From Hyphomicrobiales bacterium (GTDB lineage Bacteria > Pseudomonadota > Alphaproteobacteria > Rhizobiales > Xanthobacteraceae): DNA of 10,519 bases. The stretch's first letter is position 1; each line of letters starts with the position of its first letter. The position numbers and the translations under genes are program-made. The notes beneath the pieces are model-generated. The model was not told the origin of the DNA, made no database searches, and was given only the letters and a program-made list of their open reading frames with translations. Shown here in pieces: positions 1 to 7,209 of the stretch. The DNA is taken from NCBI GenBank assembly GCA_021730825.1, contig JAKFYO010000116.1, positions 1 to 10,519 on the forward strand. The letters run 5' to 3'.

Positions 1-686
1 ATCGTCGTGTTCTGCCGCTGATCTCCTTTGAGCGCGGTTGAAATTTCTGGTTGCTGCATTGGAAAACCTCGCCCGCCGAACTCTTTATTCTGTTCGAACG
101 CGGCCGCGAAGAAATGGCCGTCTTCTCCGAGTGTCACGCGGCCTGCGGCATTCACCGCGGCAATCGCGCCGATGGTGAAACCGTCTGGCGATATTGCCGA
201 TACGGAGCCAATGCCGCCTTTCAAATTTTGCGTCTTCGCGCCGTAGCCTGCTCCGGCCGTGCCCAGCTTGAAATCTTTCGCGGCGTTCTGCGCCGCTGCG
301 TAACCGAGGTCGCGATAGGGCGGGAAACGCCCCCAGTTCTTGTCGCCGCCGGAATGAAGATCGAACAGGATCGCGCCCGGCACGATCGGGATATTCGCCG
401 TGCCGACCGCGAAGCCGCGGCCTTGTTCTGCGAGCCATGCCTGCACGCCGGCACCCGCGTCGAGACCGAATGCAGAGCCGCCGGAGAGCGCGAGACCGTC
501 GATGCGATCGACGGTCGCGACCGGATCGAGCAGATCGAGTTCACGCGTGCCGGGCCCGCCGCCGCGAATGTCGGCAGAGGCGACCGCAGGCTCCTCGAAG
601 ATGATCGCGGTGGTGCCGCTGGCGAGCTTCTCATCGTCGGCGTGGCCGACAAGAACGCCTGCGACATCTGTGATCAGATTTCTCAT
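1..686 (-). CDS. P1-family (DmpA/NylC-type, S58) peptidase, 3' end cut by window edge
   Basis: The minus-strand frame from ATG at 684-686 stays open to the window edge: 228 codons with no stop. It reads MRNLITDVAGVLVGHADD at the start, then GGGPGTREL (about 42-50), LSGGSAFGLD (67-76) and VPGAILFDL (102-110). These are the conserved blocks of P1/S58 N-terminal-nucleophile peptidases, the family of DmpA aminopeptidase and the nylon oligomer hydrolase NylC. Members are made as one chain that cuts itself; the new N-terminal Ser or Thr is the nucleophile. The last visible residues are Asn226-Thr227-Thr228, matching the Asn|Thr site of NylC-like members, so the small C-terminal subunit lies outside. 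Full members are usually about 330-370 residues. No signal peptide is seen, so it is probably cytoplasmic. The ribosome binding site is weak. It diverges from the ccdA gene with 95 bp between them. The natural substrate cannot be told from sequence; the family call is firm. Confidence 0.9.
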   Translation of the reverse strand, partial: MRNLITDVAGVLVGHADDEKLASGTTAIIFEEPAVASADIRGGGPGTRELDLLDPVATVDRIDGLALSGGSAFGLDAGAGVQAWLAEQGRGFAVGTANIPIVPGAILFDLHSGGDKNWGRFPPYRDLGYAAAQNAAKDFKLGTAGAGYGAKTQNLKGGIGSVSAISPDGFTIGAIAAVNAAGRVTLGEDGHFFAAAFEQNKEFGGRGFPMQQPEISTALKGDQRQNTT

Positions 687-781
687 GACTGCGACTAAAA
701 CCCGGCAGCAGTGGCCCGGCAAGCATCACGATCCGGCGAGCGGGCTTGCGTCCGATGCGCGGCCCGCGCAGAACTGCACGC

Positions 782-1513
782 ATGACCGAAGTTTCGCTCA
801 CCGCCGCGCTGATCGCAGGCCTCTTAAGTTTTCTGTCGCCTTGCGTGTTGCCGCTGGTGCCGCCGTATCTCGCGTATCTCGCGGGCACGAGTTTCGACGA
901 ACTTGCCGCGCGCCGTAGCGTTTCGCGGGTCGCACGACGCGAGATCGCGGCGGCTTTCCTTTTCGTGCTCGGCTTTGCCACCGTCTTTGTCGCGCTTGGT
1001 GCGACCGCATCCGCGATCGGCGGATATTTGCGCGAATGGTCTTACTGGCTTTCGATCATAGCCGGTCTTGCCATCATCGCGATGGGGCTGCACTTCCTCG
1101 ACGTCTATCGTATCGCGTTTCTTTACCGCACGACGCGGCTGCAACCGAATGAGCCGGTCGGCTTGTGGGGCGCCTATGTGATGGGTCTTGCCTTCGCGTT
1201 CGGCTGGACGCCGTGCATCGGGCCGGTGCTTGCCGCAATCCTCGCGGTTGCGGCGTCCGAAAACACGGTTGCGAAAGGGGCGGGGTTGCTCGCGGTTTAT
1301 TCGCTTGGCCTCGGCATTCCGTTCATGCTTGCCGCTTTTGCGCTCGATGCGTTTCTTGGTGTGTTCGCGAAGATGCGTGCGAGGCTCGGCACCATCGAGA
1401 AAATCATGGGTGCGTTTCTCGTGCTTACCGGAATCGGATTTCTTACCGGCTGGATCAACGCCTTCGGCTTCTGGCTGCTCGAGATGTTTCCGGCGCTTGC
1501 GACGTTCGGGTAA
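782..1513 (+). CDS. ccdA: CcdA/DsbD-type cytochrome c biogenesis membrane protein
   Basis: This 243-residue protein has about six hydrophobic segments. CcdA proteins pass reducing power from cytoplasmic thioredoxin across the inner membrane to periplasmic thiol proteins, including those that keep apocytochrome c reduced for haem attachment. The two family motifs are present: LSPCVLPLVPPY with Cys21 in the first segment, and GWTPCIGPVLAA with Cys145 in the fourth. These cysteines form the redox pair. The length fits single-domain CcdA, and there is no DsbD-like periplasmic or thioredoxin domain. I start at ATG 782 (MTEVSLTAAL) because the family normally begins just before the first membrane segment. 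In-frame TTG 746 and ATG 755 would add an Arg-rich leader. No good ribosome binding site is visible at any of the three. It faces livK and shares the terminator region with it. No thioredoxin-like or cytochrome genes are adjacent. Confidence 0.9.
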   Translation: MTEVSLTAALIAGLLSFLSPCVLPLVPPYLAYLAGTSFDELAARRSVSRVARREIAAAFLFVLGFATVFVALGATASAIGGYLREWSYWLSIIAGLAIIAMGLHFLDVYRIAFLYRTTRLQPNEPVGLWGAYVMGLAFAFGWTPCIGPVLAAILAVAASENTVAKGAGLLAVYSLGLGIPFMLAAFALDAFLGVFAKMRARLGTIEKIMGAFLVLTGIGFLTGWINAFGFWLLEMFPALATFG

Positions 1514-1524
1514 TCTTTTTATTT

Positions 1525-1573
1525 GCGCGTGATCTTGTCCGAAAACCGGTTCCCACTTTTCGGGATCACGCGC
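1525..1573. repeat. Dispersed intergenic palindromic repeat (Hyphomicrobiales type)
   Basis: An imperfect palindrome lies just after the ccdA stop. The outer arms GCGCGTGATC (1525-1534) and GATCACGCGC (1564-1573) pair perfectly. The inner arms CCGAAAA (1539-1545) and TTTTCGG (1557-1563) also pair, around a CCGGTTCCCAC loop. From memory, near-identical elements with GATC arms and an AAAACCGGTT core are scattered in many copies between genes of Bradyrhizobium and relatives. The copy number here was not checked. As RNA it would form a long stem between two convergent genes. Confidence 0.75.
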
Positions 1574-1580
1574 CAACAAA

Positions 1581-1613
1581 AAAAGCCCGCCGTTTCCGGC
1601 GGGCTTTCGTTTT
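1581..1613. terminator. Two-way intrinsic terminator between ccdA and livK
   Basis: The perfect stem GCCCGCCG (1585-1592) / CGGCGGGC (1597-1604) has a 4-nt TTTC loop and is flanked by A-rich and T-rich tracts that extend it. Read on the minus strand it ends in seven T after the stem and lies 16 bp past the livK stop, so it should end the liv operon. Read on the plus strand the tail is CTTTCGTTTT, weaker but usable for ccdA. Confidence 0.88.
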
Positions 1614-1628
1614 GAATGTTGAAGAAGC

Positions 1629-2735
1629 TTATTTCTTCAATTCGGCGTAGGTGCCGTCTGCTTTCCACTCGTACATCACGTAGTCGGTGACGGTGATGTC
1701 GCCCTTGGCATCATAGGAAATTTCGCCGAGCACCGTGTTCCATTTTCCGGCGCGGATCGTTTCCGCGACCTTCTTCGGGTCGGTGGTGTTGGCTTTCGCA
1801 ACTGCCTGCGCCCAGATCTGCATCGCGGCGTAGGTGTAGAGCGTGTAGCCTTCCGGATCGATGCCTTTGGCCTTGAACTTCTTCACGACTTCGGCAGCCG
1901 CGGGACGGTTGCGCGGGTCGGAGCCGAAGGTCATCAACACGCCGCCGGCGTGCTGGCCGGTGATCGCGGCGAACTGCTTATCGGCAAGCGCGTCGCCCGC
2001 CATCAGCAAGGTCTTCATGCCCTGGTCGCGCATCTGGCGAAGGATCAGGCCGGACTCGGTGTGATAGCCGCCGACGAAGACGATATCGATGTCGGCTGCC
2101 TTCATGCGCGAGACGAGCGCGGTGAAGTCCTTATCGCCCTGCGTATAAGACTCGCGCATCGCTTCGGTGACGCCGAGCGCATTCACCGCCTTCTTGGTTT
2201 CGTTCGCGAGACCTGCGCCGTAGGTCGATTTGTCGTCGAGGATCGCGATCTTCTTGCCCTTGAAGTTGTCGACGAGATATTTTCCGGCGAGCGCGCCCTG
2301 CTGGTCGTCACGGCCACAGGTGCGGAACACGTTCCAGAGTTTGCGTTCGGTGAAGGTCGGATTGGTCGAAGCCGGCGTGATCTGAAGGACGTTGCCTTCC
2401 GCATAAGCTTCCGACGCGGGGATCGACGACGAAGAGCAGAAGTGGCCGAACACGACCGGCACTTTCTGGCCGGCCAAGCGGTCGGCAGTTGCGCGCGCCT
2501 GTTTCGGATCGCAGGCGTCGTCGCCGACGACAAGCTTCAACTGCTGCTTCAGCACGCCGCCTGCGGCGTTGATATCTTCGAGCGCGAGCGTCGCGCCATT
2601 ACGAAGTTGTTCGCCGAACGACGCATATTGTCCGGTCATCGGACCGGCTACGCCGACGGTAATCTGGGCATTAGCGGTCGTGCCGGTCGCGAGAACCGCG
2701 GCGGCAAACAAGCCAATGAGACGTGCGCTTTTCAT
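1629..2735 (-). CDS. livK: Branched-chain amino-acid ABC transporter, periplasmic binding protein
   Basis: This 368-residue precursor captures substrate in the periplasm for the LivHMGF importer. Residues 1-23 form a signal peptide (MKSARLIGLF, then an Ala/Val-rich core) with a likely cut after ANA23. The mature part is a type I periplasmic binding fold of the LivJ/LivK class. Diagnostic stretches are VGVAGPMTGQYASFG (27-41), DDACDPKQA (72-80) and GHFCSSSSIPAS (97-108), where Cys75 and Cys100 should form the class disulfide. SSSS 101-104, AST 122-124 and the Tyr224 region (GGYHTE) match ligand contacts known from E. coli LivJ. Where LivJ has a Glu for the ligand amino group, the nearest acid I see is Asp248 (AGDAL), an inferred alignment. 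The ribosome binding site AGAGGGAGA sits well before ATG 2735. It is last in the operon, 107 bp after livF and just before a terminator. Exact ligands are uncertain; the family also takes aromatic acids or amides. Confidence 0.93.
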   Translation of the reverse strand: MKSARLIGLFAAAVLATGTTANAQITVGVAGPMTGQYASFGEQLRNGATLALEDINAAGGVLKQQLKLVVGDDACDPKQARATADRLAGQKVPVVFGHFCSSSSIPASEAYAEGNVLQITPASTNPTFTERKLWNVFRTCGRDDQQGALAGKYLVDNFKGKKIAILDDKSTYGAGLANETKKAVNALGVTEAMRESYTQGDKDFTALVSRMKAADIDIVFVGGYHTESGLILRQMRDQGMKTLLMAGDALADKQFAAITGQHAGGVLMTFGSDPRNRPAAAEVVKKFKAKGIDPEGYTLYTYAAMQIWAQAVAKANTTDPKKVAETIRAGKWNTVLGEISYDAKGDITVTDYVMYEWKADGTYAELKK

Positions 2736-2842
2736 AGTTTCTCCCTCTGAAACAAAGCGATGTTACGGATTGCTCCCGGCTATTCTTGGCGGGAATTGGC
2801 GGGTTGTCACGGGTTTTTATGCGGCTGTTACGCGCCGTAGTT

Positions 2843-3561
<719 letters not shown>

Positions 3562-3565
<4 letters not shown>

Positions 3566-4398
3566 AGGCCAACCTCCGCTTCGATTTCTTCGACGGCATC
3601 TTCCTCGACGCCGAGATAAGCGGCGATCACTTTCTGGTCGTTGCGGATGAAATCCGGTGTGCCCTCGGAAATTTTCTTGCCGTGGTCGAGCACAACCACA
3701 TGATCCGAAATTTCCATCACGACATTCATGTCGTGTTCGATCAAGAGGATCGAGGTCCTGGTCTCGTTCTTGATCGAGCGTAGCAGCACGTTCAGTTCAT
3801 CGGACTCGCGCGGGTTCAGGCCGGCGGCGGGTTCGTCGAGGCAGAGCAGTACGGGCCTCGTGCACATTGCGCGCGCGATTTCCAGACGCCGTTGTGCACC
3901 GTAGGGAAGGCTGCCCGCCGGATCGTCCGCGCGATCGGTGAGTTGCGTTCTCTCGAGCCAGTCGCGCGCAAGCTCGATCGCTTCGCGCTCGGCTTTGCGG
4001 TAACCGGGCAAACCGAACAGCCCGAACAGCGTGTATCCGGATGCCTGCATCAAGGTGTTGTGCTGCGCGACCAGAAGATTTTCGAGCGCGGTCATGCCGG
4101 CGAAAAGGCGAATGTTCTGGAAGGTGCGCGCGACATGAACGCGCTGCGCAATCTTGAAATCCGGCAGCTTCTCCAGTGAGAACTTCTTGCCGTCGTCATG
4201 GGTGACGTGAATGCCGCCGGAAGTCGGCTCGTAGAACCCGGTGATGCAGTTGAAGACCGTAGTCTTGCCCGCGCCATTCGGTCCGATCAGCGCGGTGATG
4301 TCGCCGCGTTTTGCATCGAAAGAAAGATCGTCCACGGCAAGCAGGCCGCCGAAGCGCATGGTGAGATTTTGCAGCGAAAGGATCGGCGCGTTCGTCAT
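3562..4398 (-). CDS. livG: Branched-chain amino-acid ABC transporter ATPase LivG
   Basis: LivG is the second cytoplasmic ATPase of the Liv importer. The 278-residue protein has Walker A GPNGAGKTT (39-47), a Q-loop region at RTFQNIRLF (91-99), a degenerate signature LPYGAQRRLEIARAM (164-178) as usual for LivG, Walker B VLLCLDEP (183-190) with Glu189, and switch His222 in LLIEHD. The VHVARTFQNIRLF block and the long insert after the Q-loop separate LivG from LivF. The C-terminus ends in an acidic stretch (VEEDAVEEIEAEV, about 264-276). The ATG at 4398 shares one base with the livM stop (TGATG) and the end overlaps the livF start by 4 nt, so the two ATPases are made from one coupled message. Confidence 0.95.
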
Positions 4399-5819
4399 CA
4401 GCCGCGGCCCTCCGCAACATGCTCAACCGAGATGGTCTTGCGTTCTTTCAGGTAAGCCGTCGGCTCGCGCGTGGAGACCAGACCGCGCGGACGCCAAACC
4501 ATGATGCCGACCATGGCGAAGCCGAAGATCACGAGACGGAACTGTTCGAACTCGCGGAACAGCTCGAAGCTCGCGGTCATCACGGTCGCGGCAATCGCAA
4601 CGCCGATCTGCGAGCCCATGCCGCCGAGCACGACGATTGCGAGAATGAGTGCCGACTCCGGGAAGGTGAAGGAGTCAGGCGAGATGAAGCCCTGACGGGT
4701 TGCGAAGAAAGCACCGGCAAAGCCGCCGAACATCGCGCCGATCGCGAATGCCGTGAGCTTGGTGTTGGTCGGGTTGATGCCGAGCGAGCGCACGGCGATT
4801 TCGTCTTCGCGCAGCGCTTCCCACGCGCGGCCTACGGGAAGCTTGCGAAGCCGGATCGTGACCCAGTTCGTGATCAGCGCGAGCGCGAGGATTACATAGA
4901 ACAGAAACACCGTGCGGTGTGTCGGGTCGAATTCCAGTCCAAATTTCGCAGCGAAGCCTTCGTCGGTTGCGTTGAATGGAATGCCGAAAAAGCTCGCGCG
5001 CGGGATCGAGCCGATGCCGTTCGGGCCGTTGGTGAAGGAAACCCAGTTCAGCAGCACGATGCGGACGATTTCACCGAAAGCAAGCGTCACGATCGCGAGA
5101 TAGTCGCCGCGCAGACGCAACACCGGAAAGCCGAGCAGAATTCCGAAGAACGCCGCGAACAAGCCGGCAAGCGGCAGGCATACCCAGAACGACCAGCCGT
5201 AAGCCTGTGCGATGATCGCATACGAGTAGGCGCCGACGGCATAGAAGGCGACGTAGCCGAGATCGAGCAAGCCTGCGAGGCCGACCACGATGTTCAGGCC
5301 CCAGCCGAGCATCACGTAGGTCAGAATGATGATCGCAATGCCGAGGAAATACGGATTGTTGTAGAACGCGACCGGGAACAGCGCTGCGAATACGAGCAGT
5401 GCCGCGCTGAAGCCGAACCGCACGCCGATCAGGATGGTTGCAACCGTAATCAGGATCAGCGGCCAGTCTTTCGGCGAAAAGAAAATCCAGCCGCCACCGA
5501 TCAAGAGAAGGACAACGAGCAGCGCTATTTTGAATTCGCGCGCGAAGTTGCAGATCGCAGTCCACAACTCGCCAAGATAGTAGCGAAGCGCTGCCGCGTT
5601 GTAATAGAGCAGCGAAATCAGGAAGCGTCCGACAAAGACGATGCCGACGGTTGTTGCGAGCAATACGGGACGCGAGAGCAACCGCAACGGTCCGCGCGAG
5701 TCGTCGGTGAGAAAACCGAGCAAGAGCATGAACAAGCCGAACGCAACGATCGCCGCGATCAGCGCATCTTTCAGCGCATGCGAGAGCACCGAGGCGTTTC
5801 CGGTTCTTGTTGCGCTCAT
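4398..5819 (-). CDS. livM: Branched-chain amino-acid ABC transporter permease LivM
   Basis: LivM is one of two membrane subunits forming the translocation path of the Liv importer. It has 473 residues and many hydrophobic segments. The core matches the LivM permease fold: GLNIVVGLAGLLDLGYVAFY (174-193), LRLRGDYLAIVTLAFGEIVR (234-253) and the coupling helix that contacts the ATPase, WEALREDEIAVRSLGI (333-348). Before the core, residues about 15-150 carry extra hydrophobic segments, resembling the N-terminal extension (DUF3382-like) of E. coli LivM, which is 425 residues; shorter LivM proteins of about 330 residues lack it. The ATG at 5819 overlaps the livH stop (ATGA, 4 nt) and the TGA shares a base with livG. 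Confidence 0.94.
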   Translation of the reverse strand: MSATRTGNASVLSHALKDALIAAIVAFGLFMLLLGFLTDDSRGPLRLLSRPVLLATTVGIVFVGRFLISLLYYNAAALRYYLGELWTAICNFAREFKIALLVVLLLIGGGWIFFSPKDWPLILITVATILIGVRFGFSAALLVFAALFPVAFYNNPYFLGIAIIILTYVMLGWGLNIVVGLAGLLDLGYVAFYAVGAYSYAIIAQAYGWSFWVCLPLAGLFAAFFGILLGFPVLRLRGDYLAIVTLAFGEIVRIVLLNWVSFTNGPNGIGSIPRASFFGIPFNATDEGFAAKFGLEFDPTHRTVFLFYVILALALITNWVTIRLRKLPVGRAWEALREDEIAVRSLGINPTNTKLTAFAIGAMFGGFAGAFFATRQGFISPDSFTFPESALILAIVVLGGMGSQIGVAIAATVMTASFELFREFEQFRLVIFGFAMVGIMVWRPRGLVSTREPTAYLKERKTISVEHVAEGRG

Positions 5820-6733
5820 ACTTTCTCGACTTCGGGCCGGCCAAGAATACCGGTCGGCATGAAAATCAACACAACGATCAGGATCGAGAAGGCGGCGACA
5901 TCTTTGTACTGCACAGAGAAATAAGCGGACCAGTACGTCTCGATCAGTCCGATCAGCAATCCGCCGAGCATTGCGCCGGGCAGCGAGCCGATGCCGCCGA
6001 GCACGGCAGCGGTGAACGCCTTTACGCCCGCGACGAAGCCGATGTGAAAGTCGATCACGCCGTAATAGAGCAGGTACATCATGCCTGCGACGGAGGCGAG
6101 CGCAGCACCGATCAGAAAGGTGAGCGAGATCGTTCTGTTGGTATCGACGCCGAGGAGTGCTGCCATTTTCAGATCCTGTTCGCAGGCACGCATGTCGCGC
6201 CCAAGCGAGGTCGAGGAAATGATCCAGGTGAAGCCGGTCATCAAGGCGAGCGTGGTGAGCACGATCAGAATCTGGATATTGGAAATTTGCACAACGAAGC
6301 GATTACCGAGATCGAGCACCGTATGCGTGCCGGTTATCAGCGGCTGCAAGGTTTTCACGCGTGCGCCCTGCGCGAGCTGCACATAATTTTGCAGCACGAT
6401 CGACATACCGATCGCCGAGATCAGCGGCGCAAGACGGAACGAGCCGCGCAGCGGCCGGTAGGCGATGCGCTCGACCGCCCAGCCATAGAGCGAGGTCAGC
6501 AGCATCGCGATCAGCAACATCAGAAATAGTGCGAGCGGAATGGCGGTGATGCCGATTGCAACCAGGATCAGAAAGGCGATCAGCGCGATGAAGGTGCCGA
6601 CCATGAAGATATCGCCATGGGCGAAATTGATCATGCCGATGATCCCGTAGACCATCGTGTAGCCGATCGCGACGAGGCCATAGATCGAGCCCAGCGCGAA
6701 GCCGTTAATCGATTGCTGGAGGAAATACTCCAT
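5816..6733 (-). CDS. livH: Branched-chain amino-acid ABC transporter permease LivH
   Basis: LivH is the first gene of the operon and the partner of LivM in the inner membrane. The 305 residues start with the family hallmark: a short N-terminus, then NGFALGSIYGLVAIGYTMVY (10-29) and INFAHGD (35-41). The ATPase-contact helix follows at SLGRDMRACEQDLKMAALLG (176-195). KAFTAAVLGGIGSLPGAMLG (238-257) is also typical. About eight hydrophobic segments fit the usual fold. The start is ATG 6733, with AAGGA very close upstream (about 3 nt spacing). The family N-terminus supports this start. The upstream region is shared with the divergent small Q/G/N-rich gene. Confidence 0.95.
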   Translation of the reverse strand: MEYFLQQSINGFALGSIYGLVAIGYTMVYGIIGMINFAHGDIFMVGTFIALIAFLILVAIGITAIPLALFLMLLIAMLLTSLYGWAVERIAYRPLRGSFRLAPLISAIGMSIVLQNYVQLAQGARVKTLQPLITGTHTVLDLGNRFVVQISNIQILIVLTTLALMTGFTWIISSTSLGRDMRACEQDLKMAALLGVDTNRTISLTFLIGAALASVAGMMYLLYYGVIDFHIGFVAGVKAFTAAVLGGIGSLPGAMLGGLLIGLIETYWSAYFSVQYKDVAAFSILIVVLIFMPTGILGRPEVEKV

Positions 6734-6741
6734 CTATCCTT

Positions 6742-6761
6742 CCGCACTTCTGCCGGTGCGG
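6742..6761 (-). promoter_or_regulatory. Inverted repeat in the livH leader
   Basis: CCGCAC (6742-6747) and GTGCGG (6756-6761) are perfect inverted arms around an 8-nt spacer, directly upstream of the livH ribosome binding site. It could be a leader hairpin or an operator; nothing in the sequence decides between them, and a short palindrome can occur by chance in GC-rich DNA. No convincing sigma-70 promoter for livH was found by eye in 6734-6946. Confidence 0.3.
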
Positions 6762-6882
6762 TCCCTTGCCCTGATGCGAAACTAGCTTGAAGCGTGGGCC
6801 CGCGCCAAATGCGGCACTGGCTTTTCCATCTCGCAAATGCGCGCACATGGGCATTGTCATGCAAGACCCGTGAAAGTTCCGG

Positions 6883-6907
6883 GGAACGAAGCCGGAAAAT
6901 GCGGGTT
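6883..6907 (+). promoter_or_regulatory. Candidate EcfG-type (general stress response) promoter
   Basis: GGAAC at 6883-6887 is followed, after 16 bases, by GGTT at 6904-6907. Alphaproteobacterial general-stress sigma factors (EcfG, RpoE2) recognise GGAAC, a 16-17 bp gap, then CGTT; also described as GGAAC-N18/19-TT. The match lacks only the C of the second box. A start a few bases further on would give a leader of about 33 nt carrying the ribosome binding site of the small gene at 6947. GGAAC is also the right arm of GTTCC-GG-GGAAC (6876-6887). The left arm read leftward has no matching second box. Confidence 0.55.
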
Positions 6908-6931
6908 CACTCTTCAAGGGGAGGAACCCTC

Positions 6932-6937
6932 AAGGAG
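6932..6937 (+). promoter_or_regulatory. Strong ribosome binding site that sets the start of the small gene
   Basis: AAGGAG lies 9 bases before ATG 6947, the best Shine-Dalgarno match seen in this window. It fixes the frame of the short gene downstream and argues that the 50-codon frame, not longer overlapping frames, is translated. Confidence 0.8.
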
Positions 6938-6946
6938 TAAACGTCC

Positions 6947-7099
6947 ATGGCGAACAATCCCAATCAGGATAAAAACCAGCAGCAGGGCGGCCAGAAGCAG
7001 CAGCAAGGCGGCCAGCAGAACCAGCAGAACCCCAATCAGGGCGGGCAGCAGGGCGGTCACCAAGGTGGCCAGCAAGGCGGCCAGCAGCAGAAGCGCTAA
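6947..7099 (+). CDS. Small Gln/Gly/Asn-rich low-complexity protein, unknown function
   Basis: This 50-residue frame (ATG 6947 to TAA 7099) begins MANNPNQDKNQQQGGQKQQQ and ends QQQKR. It contains 21 Gln, 12 Gly and 7 Asn, so 40 of 50 residues are Q, G or N. It has no Cys, no aromatic residue and no hydrophobic segment. It should be soluble and disordered. The AAGGAG ribosome binding site upstream and the strong terminator 17 bp after the stop make it a complete single-gene unit. A candidate EcfG promoter lies ahead of it. The QQGG copies at 34-45 use different synonymous codons, as expected if the peptide is under selection. I do not recognise a named family; similar short Q/G-rich hypothetical proteins occur in Bradyrhizobium-type genomes as I recall. 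A stress-protective hydrophilin-like role is a guess from composition and promoter. Longer frames over this DNA in other phases look like artefacts of the repeats. Confidence 0.8.
   Translation: MANNPNQDKNQQQGGQKQQQGGQQNQQNPNQGGQQGGHQGGQQGGQQQKR
7046..7081 (+). repeat. Three imperfect 12-bp tandem copies encoding (Q/H)QGG
   Basis: The units CAGCAGGGCGGT, CACCAAGGTGGC and CAGCAAGGCGGC lie head to tail in frame inside the small gene. They encode QQGG, HQGG and QQGG, then run into a partial unit CAGCAGCAG. Looser GGCGGCCAG(CAG/AAG) copies occur earlier, from about 6983 to 7015. Such a tract could expand or contract by slippage. Confidence 0.8.
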
Positions 7100-7116
7100 A
7101 CTCCTGTAAATAAAGG

Positions 7117-7146
7117 AAAAGCCCCGCCGCTTTGGCGGGGCTTTTT
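7117..7146 (+). terminator. Intrinsic terminator of the small Q/G/N-rich gene
   Basis: GCCCCGCC (7121-7128) pairs perfectly with GGCGGGGC (7134-7141) around a 5-nt loop. AAAA before and TTTTT after extend the stem and give the release tract. It sits 17 bp after the TAA and separates this unit from the araC-type gene downstream. Confidence 0.9.
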
Positions 7147-7209
7147 GCGTAAAGCCTGTTGCAAAGGAATGCTTTTCTTTTGCTCCCCGGCTGACCTATT
7201 TTGCCGTCC

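Noticed and set aside
2320..2340. GGAAC-AC-GTTCC palindrome
   Set aside because: It resembles part of an EcfG box but lies deep inside livK coding sequence, with no promoter spacing to a gene start.
1950..2750. A 266-codon plus-strand frame opposite livK
   Set aside because: It is the mirror of a gene with signal peptide, disulfide pair and ligand motifs. The reverse product shows no domain and is Arg-rich.
4419..5924. A 501-codon open frame on the plus strand opposite livM
   Set aside because: It is antisense to a clear permease gene. Its product is extremely rich in Glu, Asp, Arg and Gln, as expected when hydrophobic membrane codons are read backwards in GC-rich DNA. It has no ribosome binding site or recognisable motif.
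6734..6882. Possible sigma-70 promoter for livH on the minus strand (TTGGCG, then CTAGTT 17 bases on)
   Set aside because: The -10 match is poor and other equally weak pairs exist in the same stretch, so it cannot be supported by eye.
6960..7093. The repeated CAGCAG/GGCGGC tract as a CRISPR or other regulatory array
   Set aside because: The units are short, adjacent and in frame with a translated gene, with no spacers of regular length.
6837..7109. A 90-codon frame and a 97-codon reverse frame over the Q/G/N-rich gene
   Set aside because: Their Ser/Arg/Ala-rich or Gly/Pro-rich products come from reading the same repeats in other phases. Only the 50-codon frame uses the AAGGAG site and stops before the terminator.
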